61,938 nt of DNA, taken from assembly GCF_000422725.1 (NCBI RefSeq), contig NZ_AUGP01000008.1, forward strand, positions 1 through 61,938, written 5' to 3'. This DNA comes from Flavobacterium subsaxonicum WB 4.1-42 = DSM 21790 (lineage in GTDB: Bacteria > Bacteroidota > Bacteroidia > Flavobacteriales > Flavobacteriaceae). Below the pieces are notes generated by a model. The model made no database searches. It was not told the origin of the DNA and worked only from the letters and a program-made list of their open reading frames with translations. Shown here piece by piece: positions 27,689-36,505 of this stretch. Within the stretch, counting starts at the first letter, position 1. Every line of letters starts with the position of its first letter. The position numbers and the translations under genes were made by a program.

Positions 27689-29794
27689 ATGAAAAAACAT
27701 TTACTTTATTTACTACTGTTAATCAGCTTTTCGGCACTGGCGCAGGATAGCGAGTGGCCACAATCGTATGTAGTAAAGACAGATACTGTTACTTACCACG
27801 ATGTACCCGATGAAAATTGGGAATTTATAAACACAGGGCGTAAGCATCTTACCATACAAGAGGTTACAAAACCCGAGTACTCAAAAAAATTCAAAAAACC
27901 TATCAAATCGGTTTCATTCTCGAACGAAAAATCGCAGGTATGGATCCGTTTCGGGTTAAAAAATGATGCACCAACATCGCAAATTATAACCTTTACTACA
28001 ACAAGAGACAGGGAGCATATTTACATTAGTAAAAACAATAAGTGGCAGCATTTTTTAAGTGGAGAAAAAGTGCCGTGGAGCAAGCGCGACGGTATAAAAG
28101 ACCTTAATCAAATAAAATACACCCTTGCACCCGGCGAAGAGGTAAAAATATATGTGCATCATGATGATGTTACCATGCTGGAGGGAATATCGCCACCGGT
28201 GGTAGGTAATTACCTAAAAATTGTAGAGAAAAATTTTGTAAACAACCAGACTTATAAGGAAGACGATGTTATAGCTTTCGGTTTTTTTGGCTTTATAATG
28301 TTCGCTGTAATTTTTAACCTGTTTTTTTATTACGTAAACCGCGAAAGGGTGTACCTGGTGTATTCTTTTTTGCTGTTATCATCTGCACTGCTTGTAGCAA
28401 AAGAAACATTTTCATCATTACTGTTTAGCGAACATAGAGATACCTACTCTGTATTTGTGGCTGTTGTTGTTATTGCCTTTATAATAATGTTAGTGCATAC
28501 CGTGCGTTTCTTCTTCAGAATAAACGTGCACTTTCCGGGGTGGGATAAATTTTTGGTTTACTTCACGGTATTTATAGGCGTGGTTGGTACTACACTTTAC
28601 GTGGCCTTCCAGAACGGCTGGATAATTACCTTTTTTGTAATTACCGGTTTAACATCGTTGTGCGGTATTGTTTTTATAGTGGCCGCTATTATCTTAATTA
28701 TATCGCTATTGCGAAAAAAAGACAAAGAGGCGGGCCTTTTTGTAATAGCAGCCGTACCCTTTTTAGTGAGCCCTATAATTTCTGCCTTTATAGATTCTGA
28801 ATGGGTGGTTACCAGCTTTGGTATGTGGACCATACTGGTGCTGTCGTGGGGAATGTTTGCCCGCTTTAAATCGCTGCAAATAGCCAATGCCCGTGTAGCG
28901 CTGGAAAAAGAAGAAGAGCGCAACCGCCTTATTGCAGCCCAGAAAGAAGAGCTTGAAAAGCTTGTGGAAGAGCGTACTGCCGAACTCACCCTGTCTATAG
29001 CCGACTTAAAACAAACCCAGGCACAGCTTATACAGTCAGAAAAAATGGCATCGTTAGGAGAGCTTACCGCCGGTATTGCCCACGAGATACAAAACCCGCT
29101 AAACTTTGTAAACAACTTTAGCGATGTAAGTATAGAGCTATTGGAGGAAATGGAAGAAGAACTGGACAAAGGCGATACCGAAGAGGTAAAAGCCATTGCC
29201 GGCGATATTAAACTAAACCTTGAAAAAATAGCCCACCACGGCCGCCGCGCCGATGGTATTGTTAAGGGAATGCTGCAACACAGCCGCGCCTCTACAGGGC
29301 ATAAAGAGCCTACCGATATTAATACGCTGTCTGACGAATACCTGCGCCTGGCCTACCACGGCCTACGCGCCAAAGACAAATCGTTTAACGCCGACCTCGT
29401 AACTCATTTTGGAGAAAACCTGCCTAAAGCTAATATACTGGCGCAGGATGTTGGCCGCGTACTGCTTAACCTGTTTACCAATGCTTTTTACGCCACGCAG
29501 CAAAAGCAAAAAACAGCAGGCTCTGATTACAAGCCTGTAGTACAATTAACTACACTGCTAAACGGTTCTAATTTAGAGATTTTAGTAAAAGACAACGGTA
29601 CCGGTATACCCGCTGCCATTAAAGATAAAATTTTACAGCCCTTTTTTACCACCAAGCCTACAGGCGAAGGTACCGGATTAGGCCTGTCTTTAAGTTATGA
29701 TATTGTGGTTAAGGCACATGGCGGCACTATTGATATTAATACGGTAGAGGGCGAATTTTCTGAATTTAAAATTACGTTACCCCTAAACAAATAA
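27689..29794 (+). CDS. 7TM-DISM sensor histidine kinase
   Basis: 701 aa. A signal peptide (to LAQ) precedes a periplasmic beta-sandwich (about 20-190, DISMED2-like: SQVWIRFGLKN, IYISKNNKW) that in this family is thought to bind carbohydrate-type ligands. Seven membrane helices follow (about 195-395), then a coiled coil with LVEERTAELTLSIADLKQTQ. The kinase core has phospho-acceptor His465 in AGIAHEIQNPLN, an N box (LLNLFTNAFYAT) and G boxes (DNGTGIP, GEGTGLGLSLS). It is followed after 102 bp by a single-domain response regulator and a receiver-adenylate cyclase, so it probably controls cAMP output. The actual ligand is unknown. Confidence 0.9.
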   Translation: MKKHLLYLLLLISFSALAQDSEWPQSYVVKTDTVTYHDVPDENWEFINTGRKHLTIQEVTKPEYSKKFKKPIKSVSFSNEKSQVWIRFGLKNDAPTSQIITFTTTRDREHIYISKNNKWQHFLSGEKVPWSKRDGIKDLNQIKYTLAPGEEVKIYVHHDDVTMLEGISPPVVGNYLKIVEKNFVNNQTYKEDDVIAFGFFGFIMFAVIFNLFFYYVNRERVYLVYSFLLLSSALLVAKETFSSLLFSEHRDTYSVFVAVVVIAFIIMLVHTVRFFFRINVHFPGWDKFLVYFTVFIGVVGTTLYVAFQNGWIITFFVITGLTSLCGIVFIVAAIILIISLLRKKDKEAGLFVIAAVPFLVSPIISAFIDSEWVVTSFGMWTILVLSWGMFARFKSLQIANARVALEKEEERNRLIAAQKEELEKLVEERTAELTLSIADLKQTQAQLIQSEKMASLGELTAGIAHEIQNPLNFVNNFSDVSIELLEEMEEELDKGDTEEVKAIAGDIKLNLEKIAHHGRRADGIVKGMLQHSRASTGHKEPTDINTLSDEYLRLAYHGLRAKDKSFNADLVTHFGENLPKANILAQDVGRVLLNLFTNAFYATQQKQKTAGSDYKPVVQLTTLLNGSNLEILVKDNGTGIPAAIKDKILQPFFTTKPTGEGTGLGLSLSYDIVVKAHGGTIDINTVEGEFSEFKITLPLNK

Positions 29795-29896
29795 GGCAGT
29801 ATATTGAGCAATGCCAGCTTAATTTCAATTAATTTAATTGTTATTTTAGCAACCTTAAAACTGAATTTTTAACCTATTTTAGCAACAGCAGTACAG

Positions 29897-30280
29897 ATGA
29901 AAATATTAGTAGTAGATGATGAAGCCGATGTACAGCCCCTTTTTCTTCAGCGGTTTAGAAAAGAAATTAAAAGCGGCGAATTATCCTTCGAATTTAAATT
30001 CTCCGGAGAGGGCGCCCTTAACTATTTAGCTGAAAATCATTCGGAAGTTGTACTTATTTTGTCTGACATTAATATGCCGGGCATGAGTGGTATAGAGCTG
30101 CTTTCTAAAATAAGGCACGAATACAGCGCACCGCCACCCGTGGTAATGATGATTACCGCTTATGGCGACGATGAAAACCACAGGCAGGCTATGGAGAATG
30201 GCGCAAACGACTTTTTAACCAAGCCGCTTGATTTTACTTTATTAAAAGATAAACTTAAACACCTTACAGACAATGTCTAA
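29897..30280 (+). CDS. Single-domain response regulator (CheY-like)
   Basis: 127 aa, a receiver domain only: acidic pair DDE at the N-terminus, phospho-acceptor Asp57 in LILSDINMPGMSG, Thr in MMITAYG and Lys in FLTKPLDF. With no output domain it must act by protein contact or as a phosphate relay or sink. Its end overlaps the start of the next receiver-cyclase gene by 8 bp, and both receivers share the SDINMP motif, so they probably arose by duplication and compete for or relay phosphate from the same DISM kinase. Confidence 0.92.
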   Translation: MKILVVDDEADVQPLFLQRFRKEIKSGELSFEFKFSGEGALNYLAENHSEVVLILSDINMPGMSGIELLSKIRHEYSAPPPVVMMITAYGDDENHRQAMENGANDFLTKPLDFTLLKDKLKHLTDNV

Positions 30281-31316
30281 AATATTGGTAGTTGATGATG
30301 AACCGGATTTAGAAATACTGGTAAAGCAAAAGTTCCGCAAAAAGATAAGGGAAAATATATACGAATTTGTGTTTGCCCAAAACGGCGAAGACGCCCTGCA
30401 TAAAATTAAAGAGCACCCGGATTTAGATCTTGTTCTTAGTGATATTAACATGCCGGTTATGGATGGGCTTACCCTGCTTACCCGCCTTGCCGATGCTAAC
30501 CCTACGCTTAAGGCGGTTGTGGTGTCGGCTTATGGCGATATGCAAAACATTAGGCTGGCCATGAACAAGGGCGCTTTTGATTTTGTATGCAAGCCCGTAG
30601 ATTTTGATGACCTTGACCTAACCATAGAAAAAACAGTGCTGCATGTGCACCAGCTACAGGAAACACTTAGGGCTATTAAAGAAAATAATATTCTTAAGAT
30701 GTATGTGGATGAAAATGTGCTGAACTTTATGGCGCATAAAGAGTTTGAAGCCAGCCTTTTGAAAAACGAAATGCTTAATGCTACCGTTATGTTTGTAGAT
30801 GTATGCGGATTTACTTCTATTACAGAAAAGATTCCGGCAAACACGGTTGTTACGTTATTAAATGGCTTATTTGATAAGATAGTTACCGAGATTATTGAAC
30901 AGAACGGCCATGTTGATAAATTTATGGGAGATGCTGTTATGGCAGTATTCAGGGGCGATTTTCATTTAGACAGGGCTATAGATGCCGCACTGGCCATACG
31001 CCAGCAATTGGAAAATGCTCCCGAAATTGTTGAAGGCGATACAAGATTTAAGCCACAAATATCTATAGGCATCAATTCCGGCGAAATGGTATCGGGCAAT
31101 ATTGGGTCGGCCTCGTTAAGGCGACTGGATTATACTGTAATTGGCGATGCCGTAAACCTTGCACAAAGGCTACAGGGCGTTGCTAAGGCAGGCCAGATAT
31201 TAATTACCGAAGAAACCTACCACAAAGCAAAAGAATCGTTTAATTGCAACCATGTGGGCGAGTTTACCCTAAAAAATAAAGCAGTACCTGTTGTTGCTTA
31301 CGAGGTTGTAGAGTAA
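30273..31316 (+). CDS. Receiver domain fused to class III adenylate cyclase
   Basis: 347 aa. Residues 1-125 are a receiver (acceptor Asp57 in LVLSDINMPVMDG, Lys in FVCKPVDF). After a helical linker comes a class III nucleotidyl cyclase domain (about 165-345). Metal ligands Asp176 (FVDVCGFTS) and Asp220 (KFMGDAVMAVF), purine-selecting Lys216 and Thr288 (DYTVIGDAVNLAQRL), and transition-state residues Asn295 and Arg299 are all present, so an active class IIIb-type enzyme making cAMP is expected. Phosphorylation by the upstream DISM kinase, perhaps with the single-domain regulator, should control it. The cAMP receptor is not in this window. Confidence 0.92.
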   Translation: MSKILVVDDEPDLEILVKQKFRKKIRENIYEFVFAQNGEDALHKIKEHPDLDLVLSDINMPVMDGLTLLTRLADANPTLKAVVVSAYGDMQNIRLAMNKGAFDFVCKPVDFDDLDLTIEKTVLHVHQLQETLRAIKENNILKMYVDENVLNFMAHKEFEASLLKNEMLNATVMFVDVCGFTSITEKIPANTVVTLLNGLFDKIVTEIIEQNGHVDKFMGDAVMAVFRGDFHLDRAIDAALAIRQQLENAPEIVEGDTRFKPQISIGINSGEMVSGNIGSASLRRLDYTVIGDAVNLAQRLQGVAKAGQILITEETYHKAKESFNCNHVGEFTLKNKAVPVVAYEVVE

Positions 31317-31338
31317 GGCATATTAATGCCTTACTTTT
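31312..31338. terminator. Hairpin terminator overlapping both convergent stop codons
   Basis: AGTAAGGCAT (31312-31321) and ATGCCTTACT (31326-31335) form a perfect 10-bp stem with a 4-nt loop, followed by TTT on the plus strand. The cyclase stop (31314-31316) is in the left arm, and the stop of the opposing YitT-like gene (31323-31325) is in the loop. Confidence 0.8.
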
Positions 31339-32192
31339 CGGCTTAGTACCCCACCGGCAGTTTCTTTAATTACGTTTGTAAACACAAAAGCTTTAGGATC
31401 CAGCTCGTGCACAATATTTTTAAGGCGCCTAAGCTCCAGGCGGGTAACTACCGTAAAAACAATATCGCAGGGCTGGCTTACATTAAAACTATCTTTTAAA
31501 AAGCCCCTTTCGCCTTTGTAAATGGTTATACCCCTACCCAGTTTCATAACAAGCTCTTCTTTAATAATTTCGCTTTGGCCGGATATTATGGTTACACCGG
31601 TAAATTCTTCTATACCCTCTACCACAAAGTTAATAGTCCTCGATGCGCTGTAATAGGTTAGTATTGAATATAATGCTGTAGGCAGGCCAAGCTTTACCGC
31701 AGCCACTAAAAACACTATAATATTAATGCCCAGTATAATTTCGCTAATGGTAAAACTAACACGCTTGCCGGTGTAAAGGGCCAGTACCTCTACGCCATCT
31801 AAAGCAAAGCCGCCACGCATGGCAAGCCCAATGCCTATACCCATAAAAGCGCCGCCAAAAATAGATACAAGTAGCTTATCTGATGTTATTTGCGGATACG
31901 GTATAAACAGCAGGCACAACGCCAGCCCCGCTATGGCAAGAAATGTTTTTAAGGCAAAGCCCTTGTTTACCTGAAAAGCCGCCATAATTATTAAAGGCAC
32001 ATTGGCCAATACAATTACATAGCCAATATTCCAGTGGTAAAGCTCGTGCAGCAATAGCGATATACCTGTAATACCGCCATCAAAAAAATGGTTGGGTATT
32101 AAAAACCCCTTTAATGCAAAGCCGCAAAATAAAATGCCGGCTGCTGCGTAAAGCACATCAACAATAGTATGTTTGGCGTATAGTTCTTTCAT
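31323..32192 (-). CDS. YitT/DUF2179 family membrane protein
   Basis: 289 aa with about five to six membrane helices in the first 180 residues (ILFCGFALKGFLIPNHFFDGGITGISLLL is diagnostic for the family's first segment, with DGVEVLALY later). A C-terminal soluble DUF2179 domain follows (ITIYKGERGF, VFTVVTRLELRRLKNIVHELDPKAFV). The family is common and its transport or regulatory role is not established. The start codon overlaps the stop of the upstream HD-domain gene (TAATG arrangement), so the two are translationally coupled. Confidence 0.9.
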   Translation of the reverse strand: MKELYAKHTIVDVLYAAAGILFCGFALKGFLIPNHFFDGGITGISLLLHELYHWNIGYVIVLANVPLIIMAAFQVNKGFALKTFLAIAGLALCLLFIPYPQITSDKLLVSIFGGAFMGIGIGLAMRGGFALDGVEVLALYTGKRVSFTISEIILGINIIVFLVAAVKLGLPTALYSILTYYSASRTINFVVEGIEEFTGVTIISGQSEIIKEELVMKLGRGITIYKGERGFLKDSFNVSQPCDIVFTVVTRLELRRLKNIVHELDPKAFVFTNVIKETAGGVLSRKVRH

Positions 32193-32773
32193 TAAGGTAA
32201 TAGTTTAGATAGTAGTATGGTTAGGTTTTGGTCTTTCTTTTTGTTTCTTAACTGTTGCGCAGTAGTTGTAAAATAGCGGTGCTGCCTTAAAAAATCTACC
32301 TGTAGCCGATTCCAATCTTCTTCGTTGGCTATGCGCCCTTCGGCAAGCATTTCGAGGTACAGTTTGTATCCTGTTTCAAAAAAATCATCACGGCCCAGGT
32401 AGTCCAGATCGGCATCACATATAATCTTTTCAAGCTTAGAACCCGGGTTTTGAGGCAGCTGTGTAGCCTTGATTATTGTCTTTATTTTTTCGACCTCATC
32501 GGGGTTATAGCCAAAGGTAGGTAAAACATCTGACGCAATTTTGCAGGATACGCTTTCATGCCCAACGCTTTGGTGCAGATAACCACTGTCGTGATACAAA
32601 GCCGCTATTAGCAATAGTTTGGTATCGGCAACATCTATATTTTCTTTTTCAGCAAGATACTCCGCTGTTTTAAATACATCAATGGTATGGGCAACACTAT
32701 GATAATGCAAATGCGGAGCTAATTCATCGGTTAGCTTTTTAAGGATAAATTCTGATTCTGGTAGCTGCAACAT
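32192..32773 (-). CDS. HD-domain metal-dependent phosphohydrolase
   Basis: 193 aa, soluble. The HD signature is clear: HYHSVAHTIDV near residue 22, then ALYHDSGYLHQSVGHE (metal-binding His-Asp pair) and a later CDADLDYLG Asp. This is the short single-domain HD class that acts on nucleotides or phosphate esters; it lacks RelA/SpoT synthetase or GYP extensions. The substrate is unknown. It is the first gene of a two-gene unit with the YitT-like protein. Confidence 0.86.
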   Translation of the reverse strand: MLQLPESEFILKKLTDELAPHLHYHSVAHTIDVFKTAEYLAEKENIDVADTKLLLIAALYHDSGYLHQSVGHESVSCKIASDVLPTFGYNPDEVEKIKTIIKATQLPQNPGSKLEKIICDADLDYLGRDDFFETGYKLYLEMLAEGRIANEEDWNRLQVDFLRQHRYFTTTAQQLRNKKKDQNLTILLSKLLP

Positions 32774-33081
32774 ATCTAAGTATCAGCGGCGAAAATACTA
32801 AAAATTTATATTGTTTTGGGCAGTAAACCTAATTTATTGCCGAATCTTTATACGGTAAATTAATAACGTTGTTGGCCTTTATATTGTAATATTACGTAAT
32901 TAGAATTAGAATAATACTTTAATCACGAATTAACTAATAAACACGTATATGTTAATTAATTTTCTATATTTTAACTTTAAAACAAATTTTTGATAAATAT
33001 TTAGTTAATAAACAGTTAATTACCTGTAAAAGAAAACTAAACCCTATAATCAGACGTATCTTCCTGTTAAATAGAGAAAAA
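32774..33081. other. 308-bp AT-rich divergent intergenic region
   Basis: Very AT-rich. It includes a 10-bp palindrome ATTACGTAAT (32891-32900). I see no clear promoter pair, RNA gene or ORF; it must hold promoters for the HD gene (minus) and the 108-aa gene (plus). Confidence 0.5.
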
Positions 33082-33408
33082 ATGATTAAAAACTACAAAT
33101 TTTACGCACTGGAATTATACAGAATTAAGCTTAGTGTGTTACCAAAATCTACCGTAGAAAGTCAACAATCGCTTAAAAAGCTAATGCTAAGTATAAGCGA
33201 GATCAGGCCTCAACTACGTAAAGACCTTAATGAACTTTCTCAGGAATATCTCCAGCTTAATGAATCGACTACGGATACGGCCAAAAATATTGAAACCATA
33301 AATAACAAGCTATTAGGCAAAATGTACCTGATGGCCTACAAAACTAAAAAGAAAGTATTAGCTTACATTGAAGAGAATGTTACCGTAAAAAAATTACGGT
33401 TAGCATAA
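33082..33408 (+). CDS. Small helical protein of unknown function
   Basis: 108 aa, not recognised. It is predicted mostly alpha-helical and rich in Lys, Leu, Ser and Glu, with no signal peptide or membrane helix (motifs LKKLMLSISEIRPQLRKDLNEL and NKLLGKMYLMAYKTKKKVLAYI). Coding potential is supported by codon use like its neighbours, an AT-rich promoter region upstream and a tight convergent junction with the next gene (4 bp between stop codons). It might be a partner of the adjacent TPR kinase, but only proximity suggests that. Confidence 0.6.
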   Translation: MIKNYKFYALELYRIKLSVLPKSTVESQQSLKKLMLSISEIRPQLRKDLNELSQEYLQLNESTTDTAKNIETINNKLLGKMYLMAYKTKKKVLAYIEENVTVKKLRLA

Positions 33409-33412
33409 CGTG

Positions 33413-35404
33413 CTAATTATTTAGAACAATAACAAAAGTTGTTTTGCCGGGCTGAGATTCTACTGTTATTTTGCAATCAATTGCTTTGGCAAGATCGCGA
33501 ATAAGGTGCAATCCCAGCCCGGTTTTTATTCCTACCACTTCCTTTTCATCATACAGTGCTTTAAAGGCATCAATGCTGCCACCGGGCCCATTATCTGTAA
33601 GTGATAAAAACACCTTACCACCGTCCTGCCATGCCTTCCAGGCAATTGTTGGCATATTGGTATTAACTAACACTTTTATAGCATTGCCGGTAAGGTTGCG
33701 CATTATGGTTTTAAAATAATTCTCGTCGGTATTTATGGTAATGTGCTCAGCATCATCAAAAATAAAAGTTATGCCCTCGGTACCATAAAAATGCTTTTTT
33801 AAATCGTTAAACAAATAGCCAACCGCCACCGGCTTTATCTGCGGACTAAAATTCTCCATCTGTCCTTTGCTCCATAACAGGAGGTCTTCCATCGACTGAA
33901 GCAAATTTTCTGTGCTGTTAATGGTTTTATTTTCAAGACGTTTCCTGTTCTCTTCGGTTAGCATATCAGGAGCTTCTTTTTGCAGGTGCAAAAAATTAAC
34001 CAGGCTGGCAACGGGGCCGCGCAAATCATGGTTTAATATACTAAAAAACCTTGTTTTGATCTTATTGGCCTGATCCAGCTCTTCGTTTAAAAGCTGTAAT
34101 TTACTGTTGGTTTTTTTACGATTCTGGCTCTGTTTAAAAATAAGTCCCCCCAAAATAAGCAGGAATGATATACCCGAAATATAGTACCATTTTTGCCTTT
34201 CTTTGTTCTGAAGCGTAAGCCTGTTAAGCTGTAACTGCTTTTCTTTAAGCTCTATAGTACGCTGGTCTTCCAGGTTTTTAATGGTTTGCTTGTTATCATA
34301 ATTATAAATAGAATCTCTGTAAACATCAGCCTGTTTTAAATTTAGCAACGATTGCTCAAAATGCCCCTGAAGCTGCTCTATTTCAGCCAGGCACAGCAAA
34401 TCCTTATGTAAACGTTCCCAATCGTTTATTTCAGTATTAATCACTATTGCTTCCTTAAGGTACCCTGATGCCATTGCCAGTTTATCTCCATCTGGCGGAC
34501 TGGCAGTCTTTGCCATTTCAAGATACGCTTCACCCTTATTCCCAAGATTATACGATATCATATTTTGCATATCTATCTCTCTTGCAATTTGTAGTGCCTC
34601 ATTAAAATAAACCATAGCCTGGCCGTACTTTTTAATGCCCAGCAGCGCATGCCCTACGTTCGATCTAAACAGGCATTCAGAACTCTTGTCGCCTACTTCA
34701 ACCGCCAGTTTAAGTGCGCTGGTATAGTATTGTAGCGCTTTAGGAAAATCTGATACACCTTTATAAATATTGCCCAAATTACCTAAGTTGCTAATTAGAT
34801 AGGTTTTATTGTTGTTCTTTTCATTAATTTGCCTCGCCCTCTGGTAATAATAAATTGCCTTTTTATAGTTGCGAAGGTCAAAATAAACAATACCAATATT
34901 AGATAAATTAGCGGCAATATCGTTTTGATTATTAAGCTCTTCGCTAAGTTTTAATGCTAACGAGCTGTATTTTAACCCTTCGGGATACCGCCCGGACGCT
35001 ATATTAGCCAAACCAATATTTTTGTAGATCTTGCTTTGCAAATCCTTATCTTTTAACTGGATGGCGATTTTTAAAGCCTTTTGATAATACTGCAAAGCAG
35101 CCTTAAAATCAGAGGTTTGCGAAACATTTATACCGTAGCATCGGTACGCTTCACACAGGCCTTTACTCCAATTAATTTGCTGAGAGAGGGCAATAGCCTT
35201 TTTACCATAGTGCATTCCCTTTATGGGGTCTACCCTATTGTAAACATAACTAAGGCTGTTTAAGGTGTTTACGCCAACGGCATCCTGCTTAATTTTATAC
35301 AGTTGCTGCTCCAGCGAATCTATAAGTGCCTGCCCCTCTTTTTGCTGGGCAAAAGATTGGCTGCAACACACTAAAAACAGGCATAAAAGTAGTTTTTTAA
35401 TCAT
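33413..35404 (-). CDS. TPR-repeat sensor histidine kinase
   Basis: 663 aa from the ATG at 35404 (MIKKLLLCLFLVCCSQSFAQ, signal peptide); the longer start at 35425 adds 7 residues. Residues about 30-380 are a run of eight to ten tetratricopeptide repeats (ALQYYQKALKIA, GLKYSSLALKLSEEL, ALQYYTSALKLA and so on), expected in the periplasm. A coiled coil and one membrane helix (YYISGISFLLILGGLIF) follow, then a cytoplasmic kinase core: His459 in ILNHDLRGPVASL, an N box (MRNLTGNAIKVL), and G boxes DNGPGG and GIKTGLGLHLI. No response regulator gene is adjacent, so it is an orphan kinase here. Confidence 0.9.
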   Translation of the reverse strand: MIKKLLLCLFLVCCSQSFAQQKEGQALIDSLEQQLYKIKQDAVGVNTLNSLSYVYNRVDPIKGMHYGKKAIALSQQINWSKGLCEAYRCYGINVSQTSDFKAALQYYQKALKIAIQLKDKDLQSKIYKNIGLANIASGRYPEGLKYSSLALKLSEELNNQNDIAANLSNIGIVYFDLRNYKKAIYYYQRARQINEKNNNKTYLISNLGNLGNIYKGVSDFPKALQYYTSALKLAVEVGDKSSECLFRSNVGHALLGIKKYGQAMVYFNEALQIAREIDMQNMISYNLGNKGEAYLEMAKTASPPDGDKLAMASGYLKEAIVINTEINDWERLHKDLLCLAEIEQLQGHFEQSLLNLKQADVYRDSIYNYDNKQTIKNLEDQRTIELKEKQLQLNRLTLQNKERQKWYYISGISFLLILGGLIFKQSQNRKKTNSKLQLLNEELDQANKIKTRFFSILNHDLRGPVASLVNFLHLQKEAPDMLTEENRKRLENKTINSTENLLQSMEDLLLWSKGQMENFSPQIKPVAVGYLFNDLKKHFYGTEGITFIFDDAEHITINTDENYFKTIMRNLTGNAIKVLVNTNMPTIAWKAWQDGGKVFLSLTDNGPGGSIDAFKALYDEKEVVGIKTGLGLHLIRDLAKAIDCKITVESQPGKTTFVIVLNN

Positions 35405-35500
35405 AGTATTGCATTGCAATTGCATTTAAAACAAGGGGTTACAGCGTATAAACCTAAAACCCGAATTTACGTAAAAATGCAATTGCCTGCGTCAAATAAA

Positions 35501-36505
35501 CTATATCAACAATGGCACCACGGTATGCTCTAAAACAATGCGGTCTATAATTTGTTGGGTAACATCTTTATAATCAACCGGTATGGGTGTTCCGTTTTGC
35601 AGCCAGTTGGCTATAACAGGTTCGTATTTTGGCTTGAGGCTTTTAATAACCGGCACGCCCATAGCCTGTAAGGCCGCGGCATTGAGCTGCTGTTCGTACT
35701 GGTTTTTCATAGGGATGACCAACAGCTTTTTACCCAGGTAAAGCGCCTCGGCAGGGGTTTCGAAGCCGGCCCCGCACAGCACCCCGCTGGATGATGCCAT
35801 ACTGGCCGTAAACATAGCATTATTAATGGGTTGTATGGTTATGTTTTTCTTTACAACAGCTTTAGTGTTGTGCTTAGAAAACACATCCCACTTAATATCT
35901 TTATATTCAGACAGCCTGCTTATCAGGGTTTTATCATCGTAAGATGGCAGATACACCGTGTAGTGGCCTTCGTTAGTAATTTCGTGGTTGCGCACCTGCT
36001 GCCTGATTACGGGCGTAAAAATAGTATCGTTATTGCCTTTAAAGTGAAACCCGTACTTATAATCGGCTGGGGCATAGTTTTTTAAGATGAGCAATCCCAT
36101 TTTATCTACCACGTCCGGTTTAGGGAACTGCTTGTTTAACACCGCACTTTGGTGGCTCAATGCAATACACGGCTTATCTTTAAAGTAACAGGCCCAGGCA
36201 GATACCGGCTCAAAATCGTTAACCACAAGGTCGTAATCTTCTACCGGTAGCTGGCGGATGCTTTTTATAAGCTTGCGTATATGCGACTTAGTTACTGTTT
36301 TCCAGAGGTCTACGCCGCCGCTCTTACCAAAAATAAAGCTCAGCCCCTTTACTTTATACTTAACCGGAAACGGCAATTGCAGGTCGCCCTGGGTGCCGCT
36401 AACCAAAATATCTACCTCACCGTGCTTTTGCAGGCACGGAATTATATCTATGGCCCGGCTTAAATGCCCGTTACCGGTGCCCTGTATAGCGTAAAGAATC
36501 TTCAT
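35501..36505 (-). CDS. MurG-like/GT28-type glycosyltransferase
   Basis: 334 aa from the ATG at 36505 (MKILYAIQGTGNGHLSRAIDI), where the typical GT-B N-terminal glycine loop begins; the 29 additional residues of the longest frame are translated out of the end of the GH1 gene. C-terminal motifs resemble nucleotide-sugar binding of the MurG/GT28 fold (SGVLCGAGFETPAEALYLGKKLLVIPM and QQLNAAALQAMGV). It is cytoplasmic or membrane-associated. The start codon lies inside the 3' end of the GH1 beta-glucosidase gene (35-bp overlap), indicating coupling. The acceptor is unknown; a glycolipid or storage-glycoside role is possible. Confidence 0.85.
   Translation of the reverse strand: MKILYAIQGTGNGHLSRAIDIIPCLQKHGEVDILVSGTQGDLQLPFPVKYKVKGLSFIFGKSGGVDLWKTVTKSHIRKLIKSIRQLPVEDYDLVVNDFEPVSAWACYFKDKPCIALSHQSAVLNKQFPKPDVVDKMGLLILKNYAPADYKYGFHFKGNNDTIFTPVIRQQVRNHEITNEGHYTVYLPSYDDKTLISRLSEYKDIKWDVFSKHNTKAVVKKNITIQPINNAMFTASMASSSGVLCGAGFETPAEALYLGKKLLVIPMKNQYEQQLNAAALQAMGVPVIKSLKPKYEPVIANWLQNGTPIPVDYKDVTQQIIDRIVLEHTVVPLLI

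Noticed and set aside
28597..29196. Ser-rich 199-codon minus frame
   Set aside because: Antisense of the coiled-coil and kinase core of the DISM histidine kinase.
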